A DNA stretch of 52,500 nt from Neocallimastix lanati (nom. inval.). Taxonomy: Eukaryota > Neocallimastigomycota > Neocallimastigomycetes > Neocallimastigales > Neocallimastigaceae. Position 1 is the first letter of the stretch; each line of letters starts with the position of its first letter. This document shows positions 45,155 through 52,500 of this stretch, piece after piece. The DNA lies in NCBI GenBank assembly GCA_016946835.1, contig JACVTC010000007.1, positions 105,001 to 157,500 of the forward strand. Reading direction: 5' to 3'. Made by a program: the position numbers and the translations under genes. The notes under the pieces are model-generated. The model did no database searches. It saw only the letters and a list, made by a program, of their open reading frames with translations, and was not told the origin of the DNA.

Positions 45155-46467
45155 AATTCTCATCTATTCATTTCTATTATTTATTATTTTGGTAGATTTT
45201 AATTTATTTTGTGAATGATTTCTTTTTTTTTTCAAAATTATTATTATTATTATTTTTATATATTAATTTATATTTTTATTTATATATATGTATATATATG
45301 TATTTATAGTTATATGTATATATATTTATATGTATTTATAAATATGTATTTGTATTTGTATTTGTATTTGTATTTATATATTAATATATATTTATATATT
45401 TATTTTTTTAAAATTTTTAGTATTTATTTATTTTTAAACTTTCAATTAATGTTTTATCCTTTTATGGAGTCTTTTTAATTGTTACATGTGTAATTATTCC
45501 TTTTTAGGTATTTGGTAATATATGAAATTTAAAAAAAAAAACATTTAAAAATAATAATAATAATTAAAAATTAAACAATAGTAATTTGTGAAACAATTTC
45601 TTTTAACGATTATATTTTATTTCTTTATTTATTATGATTTAGTCACAAAAAAAAAATTAAGTTGAGATTATAATAAACTTTAAATTATATATATTAACAA
45701 TGTATACAATGCTTAATAATCAATAGAATAGAACTCATATCAAATGTCTATTTATTATGCAATATATATTATATATATCAATATAATATATAATATATTG
45801 TATTTACATATATTAATAAAAAGTTTTATATTCATTTATATTATTCAACTATTTATAATAAATTTTCATTTTTATTATATAAAAAATTTTTGATAAAACT
45901 TTAATAAATAAAGTTTTTCATTTGAAATAATATGTAACATTCTTTTGGAATAAAAGTTAAAATTCAAATCATTAAAACCAACAAATATATTATAATATAA
46001 ATGAATATATATAAAATATATAGAATCCAAACTTTTTTTTTTCTAAATAGAACATATAATTAAAAAAAAAAGTTTTTTCTTTTTTTTTTTTGTATTCGTA
46101 TATTCTATCTAAATTTAAAAAATTCTATTTATATAGAGAGAATTTATTTAATATTCATTGAAATTTATAAGTAAATTTATTTATTGAATTAGTTATTCAT
46201 TCATTTACTTTAATATAGTTTTTCAATGGAAAATAAAAAATTCAAAAAAAAAAAAATATATATATATATTTTTTAATATTTTGTTAAAAAGTGAATAACT
46301 AAAAACTTTAATTATTAATGTTTTAATTTTTTAATTTTTCTTTCTTTTTTTTTTTTTTTGTTTCTTTTTATTTTTTGTTTTACTCTAATTTTAATTTTAA
46401 TTTTTATTTCTTTTTGGTTATTTTTTAAGATTTGAATGTTTTATATAAATAATTATAATATTAATGA

Positions 46468-46562
46468 TCATTAATCAAATTGTAATGAATATTAATCAAG
46501 TTGTAATGAATATTAATCAAATTGTAATGAATATTAATCATAGTATATTAATGAAGATTAAT
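46468..46562. repeat. 21-bp tandem repeat, about 4 copies
   Basis: The unit ATTAATCAAATTGTAATGAAT occurs three times with one substitution, followed by a decayed fourth copy. Confidence 0.92.
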
Positions 46563-46615
46563 CAAATTATTATGATTACTATTTATATTTTTAAATAGAA
46601 TAAATATTCCTACTG

Positions 46616-46655
<40 letters not shown>

Positions 46656-47169
46656 TTTAATTTATTAATAAATATTAGAAATTATTTTTATTTACAATAT
46701 TCTTTTTTTTTTTTTTCTTTTTAAAATAAAATGAAATTAAATTAGTATTATTATTCATAGATATATAATAAATATTATTTTTTGAGAATAATAAAATAAA
46801 ATAAAATAAATAGTAGAATAGGAATATAAAGGACAGATTGAATACAAAAAGTAGAATAGGAAATAAGAAAAGTACAAATGGAATAAAATAAAATAAAAGT
46901 CAAATAGTTAAGATACTGTCACCCAAGAATTTATTATTATTATTATTATTATTTATTATCATTAAATATAATAAATATGATGAATATAAATCTTTAAATA
47001 TATATATAAAAAGATATATATGTATTTTATAATAAATAATATTAAATGATAGAAAATAATGGATAATAGTAATAATAATAACAGACAGTAATAACAAATT
47101 GACAAAGAATAGAAAATGATTAATAATAAACAATAGAAATAATAGAATAAATAATCATAAAAATGAATA

Positions 47170-47203
<34 letters not shown>

Positions 47204-47356
47204 TCAACATATTTAAAAATAAAAGGAAAAAGAAAAGAAAAAAAAAGGTATAATAATAAATAATATCAAAAATTTAAAAAAAAAAAATAATAAAATAGAT
47301 ATAGATTATGTTAATAAAGATAATTATATAATAGATAATAATATAAAAACAGATAA

Positions 47357-47595
47357 ATATATAAATATAAATATAAATATAAATATAAATATAAATATAA
47401 ATATAAATATAAATATAAATATAAATATAAATATAAATATAAATATAAATATAAATATAAATATAAATATAAATATAAATATAAATACATAAATATATAA
47501 ATATAAATATAAATATAAATACATAAATATATAAATATAAATATAAATATAAATATAAATATAAATATAAATATAAATATAAATACATAAATATA
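47357..47595. repeat. (ATAAAT)n hexanucleotide array
   Basis: A nearly continuous ATAAAT array over about 240 bp, interrupted by two ATACATAAATAT variants, ends at TATATCTTTTTTCTTTT. Confidence 0.97.
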
Positions 47596-48499
47596 TATCT
47601 TTTTTCTTTTTTCTTTTTTCTTTTTTACTTTATAAGTAAACTACCAGGAATGAAATAAAACTCATACAAAATGTTTTAACTTTTTGTTTTTTTTTTGACA
47701 TTTTGTATAAAATTTTAAAATAAAATATCTCATATGGATTTATTATATTTCAACATCTCTTGTTGTAATAATAAAAAAAAGATTAAGTAAATATTAAATA
47801 AGTAATAAATATAAATAATAATTAAATATAGAATTATTAAAGGAATTATGACCGAATTGTGTTAATACATATTCAAAATAAATATGTATATATATATTAT
47901 ATATGTATATATATATTTTATATGTATAATATATATATTTTAAATCATTTTCTATTTTGTATATATATTTATATATATATATTAAATTATAGATTAATTT
48001 TATTATTTGAAAGAAGAAACAAAAAAAGAACTTTTTATAAGACAAAAAAAGAACAATTTCAAATATGAAATAAATAAAAAGTTAATAATTAACTAAATAT
48101 ATAAAAATAAAATAAAAAAAAAAAGTTAAGAAAAATAAATCCAAACAAATGAAGTCTATCATAACAAATAACTATAACATATAACTGCAATAACCATAGC
48201 ATATAAGCATAGCATTAACCATTATAAAATAGTGAAATAGTAATACAATAAGTTTAAAAGTCTTAAATAAACATAAAAATAAAAAAATAAAAAATAAAAA
48301 TGAAGATAAAAAAAAGAAAATGAAAAAAAAATAATATATGAAAAAGTTAAAAAAGACTTGAATATATTTAGTATAATTAAAAAAATTTAAATTTTTTTTT
48401 TTAATTTAATAAAATTTAAATTTTTAAATTTATTTTTTTTTTTTTTTAAAATAAAATAAAAATTTTATATTAATTAAAAAAAAATAAAACAAATAAAAT

Positions 48500-48725
48500 A
48501 GATAATATTAAATAGAATATATAATTAAATAGAATAGAATAGAATTGAATATATAATTAAATATAATAGAATAGAATTGAATATATAATTAAATATAATA
48601 GAATAGAATTGAATATATAATTAAATATAATAGAATAGAATTGAATATATAATTAAATAGAATATATAATTAAATAGAATATATAGTAGAATTGAATTGA
48701 ATATATAATTAAATAGAATAAAAAT
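48500..48725. repeat. 32-bp minisatellite
   Basis: The unit AGAATTGAATATATAATTAA then ATATAATAGAAT occurs about four times nearly perfectly (48510-48660), with shorter variants on both sides. Confidence 0.92.
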
Positions 48726-50264
48726 TGAATATAATTATTAAAATTTAAAACATATTTTTTTTTTTTACACTAAAAACATTAAATTGAGTATAAATATTAA
48801 TATATTAATAATAAATGTTATACCTAGAATATATAAATTAAATATTGATGGAATAATATAATACTAATATATTTTAATATATAATAGAATAAATGGAAGA
48901 TGAGAGTATAAAAAAAAAATTAAAATAAAAAAATTTTATATAAAAAGTTTGATATTCCAAAAATTTTTAAAAATTTTTTTTTTTTTTTTAAACAATATGT
49001 AAAAAAAATTTTTTTTTTTTATATTATACTTCTCTAATAAAAGCCTTAAAAAGGAAGAATCCATAAAAAAATAAATAAAATATTAAATAAATAATAGTTT
49101 AACAAATTAAAAGAAATTTAAATAATTTTCAAAATTTGAAAATATTTAGATTTCTTATAACTTTTCTATTGATAATAATAATAATAGTTTATTATTATAT
49201 TCTTTTTTTTTTTTTTAAAAAAAATATATATATATATATTTTGATAATTAATGAAAAAATACATTTTGTTAAAAAATTATTTATAAGATAAAAAAAAAAA
49301 AACAAAGAAAAAAAAAAGAAAGAAAGAATTTAAAGAAGAAAAAACTAATAAAAATAAAAAATAATAAAAAAAGAAAAAATAATTTATTATTAAAAATTAT
49401 TTTCTTTAGAATAAAAAGAAAAAGTGTAATTAAAAATATCAAGGAAAGAAAAAGTTTAAATTATACTACTTTTTAACCATTTAAATAATAATTACAAAAA
49501 ATAATTCATAAACAACGAATATTACTATAGCATATATTTTTATTTTTTAAATTATCCATCATTGGTACTATTTAATTTAGAATAAAATAAAAAATAAAAA
49601 AAATATAGTTCAAAAAAAAAAAATAATAATAAAAAATAAAAACTTTCAAGAGTGTTAATTCAATAATGAAATAAATAATATTGACAATAATAATTAAAAT
49701 TAAAAAAAAAAAAAAAAATTACGTTTAATAAAATATATTTTATATTATATAAATTATAGTATAATTTAGAGAAACCTTTAATTAAAAAAATAAAATAAAA
49801 TAAAAGATGAAATTATTTTTTCTTTTTTATATAAATAATTTCTATTACATAATCAATTAATTCACTTTGCACTCTACACAAATAGCATACGTATTTCTAC
49901 AGTCATATTAAATTTGTTTATTATTATTTTTTTTTTAAAAAAAAAATACTTTTTTTTTTCTTTTTAATTTCATTACTTCACTTTTCACATATAAATATTT
50001 TATGTATTTATATTTAAGAGGAAAAAAAAATTGTTTTTAATATAAAGTTTTTTTTTTTTTTTATTAATCAAATAGATAGAGTATAATATAATAAATAAAT
50101 AATTGAAATAATAATAATAATAATTAATATAAAATTTATAATAATTATTATTTGGTTTTCAAAAAAAAAAAAAATAAAAAAATAAAAAAATAAAAAAATA
50201 AAATATATATATATATAATACAATAGCACTATCGAAACATTCTTATACTCCACTTTATATAGCA

Positions 50265-50312
50265 ATATAATATAATATAATATAATATAATATAATATAA
50301 TATATATATAAA
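50265..50312 (+). promoter_or_regulatory. AT-only 5' flank of the membrane-protein gene
   Basis: About eight copies of AATAT followed by ATATATAAA end directly at the ATG. It lies in the position of the 5' untranslated region or core promoter. A specific TATA box cannot be singled out. Confidence 0.4.
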
Positions 50313-51128
50313 ATGTCTTATAATAGTGAAGAGGAATTTTTAAATTCTCAAAGAAAATATTTTATTACTAATACTACCAATGCCAGTTTATGGGATTGGT
50401 TAAGTAGTAAAGGTACAAATTTTACCTGCTATGAAAATTATTATCGTGGCCTTAATGATGAGGAAAAACTCGATAATAAAATTAGTACAGTTCGAACTAT
50501 CATTTATGCACTTACTCAACCTTTTCAATCTCAATTTTTTTATTGGACGCTACTCATCTTCATACTTCATAAATTTAATTTTAAGAAACCCGTCATGAAA
50601 CTTATTTTGGCTCACTATATTTTACGGTAAAAAAAATAATACTTTATCCTCTCCTATATATAAATATATAATATTTTTTTTTTTTTTTAATTTTTTATTT
50701 TAATTTTTATTAAAAAAAAATTCTTTTTAATATATATATAATACAAAATATTTTTTTATTTTATTTTATTTTTTTTTTTTCATTATTATATATTTAAATT
50801 ATATATATTTCTTTATTATACATCCTTAATCTATTCATTTAATAATTATTTTATTGTATACACGTTATAAATATATATATTTTTATTATGTTGTTAAATA
50901 TATATTGTTAATTCATTTAATTTTATTATATATGTGTATATTACTACATTTTTTTTTTTTTATAACTTTTTATTTTTATAAATATATATATATTTATCTA
51001 TATATTTACTTATTTAAATATATATATCTTTTATTATATTTCTATATTTAAATATATTTATTCTTTTATACTTCATTTATATTCATATATAACTTATCTA
51101 TATTTTATTCATGTTAATATATCTTTTC

Positions 51129-51159
<31 letters not shown>

Positions 51160-52500
51160 TCTCATATATTCAATATTAATAGTTGTACTGGTGATGTTTT
51201 AGATAAATTAGGTGATTTAATGCCTCATTATTTTGCAACAGAACCCATAAAAGATAAAAATAAAAATATCATTGGGTATGGTTGTTTTTATGGTAATCCT
51301 TCCAGTGAACAACATCCCTTAAAATGGTTAATCACACGACAATTGGGTAATGCCTTTTGGTATACAGGAGAAATTGCAGCCGATTGGTATCCGTTGTTAA
51401 GAACGAGAGCAGTGATCAAGGAAAGACCTATATGGTTTGTATATGTTGCTTGTGCTCTTTTCAATATCTCGAAAATTATATTGATCTCTTACCATTTCAC
51501 ACTTAGTCCTGCAGATCTCTATGAAGGGGAATATGGTACTTTCAGGGAATTAGATATCAAAAAGTTCTATTTCCCTTATTGGGTCATTCAATTTTGTGTC
51601 ATCATCACTTCACTCATCTATGATTTTACCGTCTATTACGTTCTCAAAAAAAATATTTTTGAAATATCTCTTTCAGAAATCGGGTTTTTAAAGAAATTTA
51701 GAACTGTCTCCGAATATCGTATCATCGTCTCGGTCGTCATTTGTATCGCATTGCTGCCTATCGTTTCTATTTCTACAATCTTAAAATTCATCTATCTCTA
51801 CACTAAAAAGTACTATTATTTGAATTTTTCTTTTGATGATGTTCGTCGTCTCATCGCGAATGTTCAATATTTTATGATCTTTATCGACCAAATTCTCTTA
51901 CTTCATTCACGTGAAACTAGTTATACCTTGGAAACGACGGTCACCTCCCCCTCCATGATCGATTTAAATAATTTCAATTCAATGAACGTGGCAATTAGTG
52001 GCTCTGGTAATGGAACAGGAGTTGGCATGACGAATAACCTTGAAATTTCAGAGAATGGAATAGATCCCTCTGGAAAAGAAACTGGACATCGACCTCAAAA
52101 TAGCCTAGGTAGCCTAGGTAGCCCTGGTGGCTATAATGGTTATAATAATGCTAATAGTATTGGTCATGGTTATGGACATAGTGTTGGAAATCGTAACAGT
52201 ATAGGTAATAGTATTGGTAATGGTAATACTACTTTAAATCGTAATTCTCGTAATAGTCTTTCCGTACAGATGTCGCCGATTGATTCAAAGTTATATTATG
52301 ACAACTTATATCAAATTAATAATCGTTCCGATTTAAAAGGTAATCTACATAATAAACATCTTTCTTTAGGTAATCTTGGTCAACATGGACGTGGTTCTAG
52401 TACTTCTAAACAAAGATTTTCTCATCCAAATCCTTCCTTTACCTATACCTCTCCTCATTTACATCCTTATACCCATCTTCCTCCACCTTATCAAGGTCAA
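50313..52500 (+). CDS. Multi-pass membrane protein of unknown function (2 exons, 3' end outside window)
   Basis: Exon 1, 50313-50626, begins MSYNSEEEFLNSQRKYFITN. A GTAAAA donor and an AATAG acceptor (51181-51182) remove a 556-bp AT-rich intron. Exon 2 runs open from 51183 to the window end, joining as ...HYILR-CTGDVLDK, so at least 544 residues. Hydrophobic segments lie at about 73-88, 188-210 (IWFVYVACALFNISKIILIS), 236-258, 284-310 and 325-345; residues 95-105 are weaker. There is no signal peptide. The soluble part between segments has LGDLMPHYFATEP and NPSSEQHPLKWLI. From about 355 the chain becomes a Gly/Asn/Ser-rich low-complexity tail (NSIGNSIGNGN), with a Pro/His/Tyr-rich part at the window edge. 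I do not recognise the family. A fungal plasma-membrane or vacuolar protein with a long cytosolic tail is a guess. Codons in exon 2 are less AT-biased than the surroundings. Confidence 0.9.

Larger units (their letters stand above)
41366..50264. other. Nine-kilobase gene-poor, repeat-rich region
   Basis: No open frame with coding character was found on either strand. It holds homopolymers, microsatellites and several minisatellites listed separately. A less AT-rich patch at 41940-42180 was inspected for tRNA A and B boxes and for open frames without success. The open frames at 45215-45478, 46900-47210, 47274-47588, 47794-48068 and 50068-50265 are translations of TA, TAA or AAAT repeats. Confidence 0.7.

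Noticed and set aside
46468-46562. Regularly repeated 21-bp units as a possible CRISPR-like array
   Set aside because: The units are contiguous with no unique spacers, and the genome is eukaryotic.
47274-47588. Open frames of alternating Tyr/Ile/Leu/Phe
   Set aside because: They are translations of the ATAAAT array, without coding composition.

Overview
The window is extremely AT-rich eukaryotic DNA, full of homopolymers and 2-6 bp microsatellites, with short introns (GTAA... donors, TAG/AAG acceptors) and widely spaced genes. A secreted carbohydrate esterase with two fungal dockerin (CBM10-type) modules at the left edge points to an anaerobic gut fungus (Neocallimastigomycota: Neocallimastix, Piromyces, Anaeromyces and relatives). 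No bacterial operons, CRISPR arrays, rRNA or tRNA genes were seen.

Layout. 1-782 (-): 5' part of a double-dockerin esterase, cut by the window start. 783-4280: AT-rich spacer holding a short inverted copy of part of the next locus. 4281-10834 (-): a large decayed gene whose best-preserved stretch is an RNF213/mysterin-type AAA+ segment, broken by many frameshifts and stops and carrying two tandem duplications. 12261-16283 (-): a two-exon gene for a ~1,271-residue ankyrin-repeat protein with a long acidic, QENN-repeat middle. 16.6-31 kb: a mobile-element graveyard, made of a scrambled Ty3/gypsy element (B) with its reverse transcriptase inverted, a chromodomain-bearing Ty3/gypsy element (A) with a solo LTR of its own family nested in gag-pol, an LTR-LTR deletion derivative in the opposite strand, decayed ORFs of an unrecognised element, and a small TIR element. 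33288-36756 (-): a seven-exon F-box/WD40/UIM protein resembling yeast Ufo1, probably a substrate receptor of an SCF ubiquitin ligase. 37927-38959 (-): a four-exon SRP9 gene. 39.2-41.4 kb: more element debris, including a MULE-like TIR element carrying a broken FLYWCH zinc finger. 41.4-50.3 kb: about 9 kb without a recognisable gene, made of microsatellites and minisatellites. 50313-52500 (+): a two-exon multi-pass membrane protein running off the right edge.

How it fits together. The intact cellular genes (esterase, ankyrin protein, F-box protein, SRP9, membrane protein) show no sign of shared function and are separated by repeat-rich spacers. The ubiquitin theme (RNF213-like relic, F-box/UIM protein) is noted but may be coincidence. 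The strongest new observations are the RNF213-like relic with its inverted duplicate sharing one nonsense codon, the nested LTR structures with exact target-site duplications, the head-to-head reverse-transcriptase palindrome, and the MULE/FLYWCH element. I found no clearly undescribed molecular system; gene models with introns were built by eye from splice signals and reading frame.
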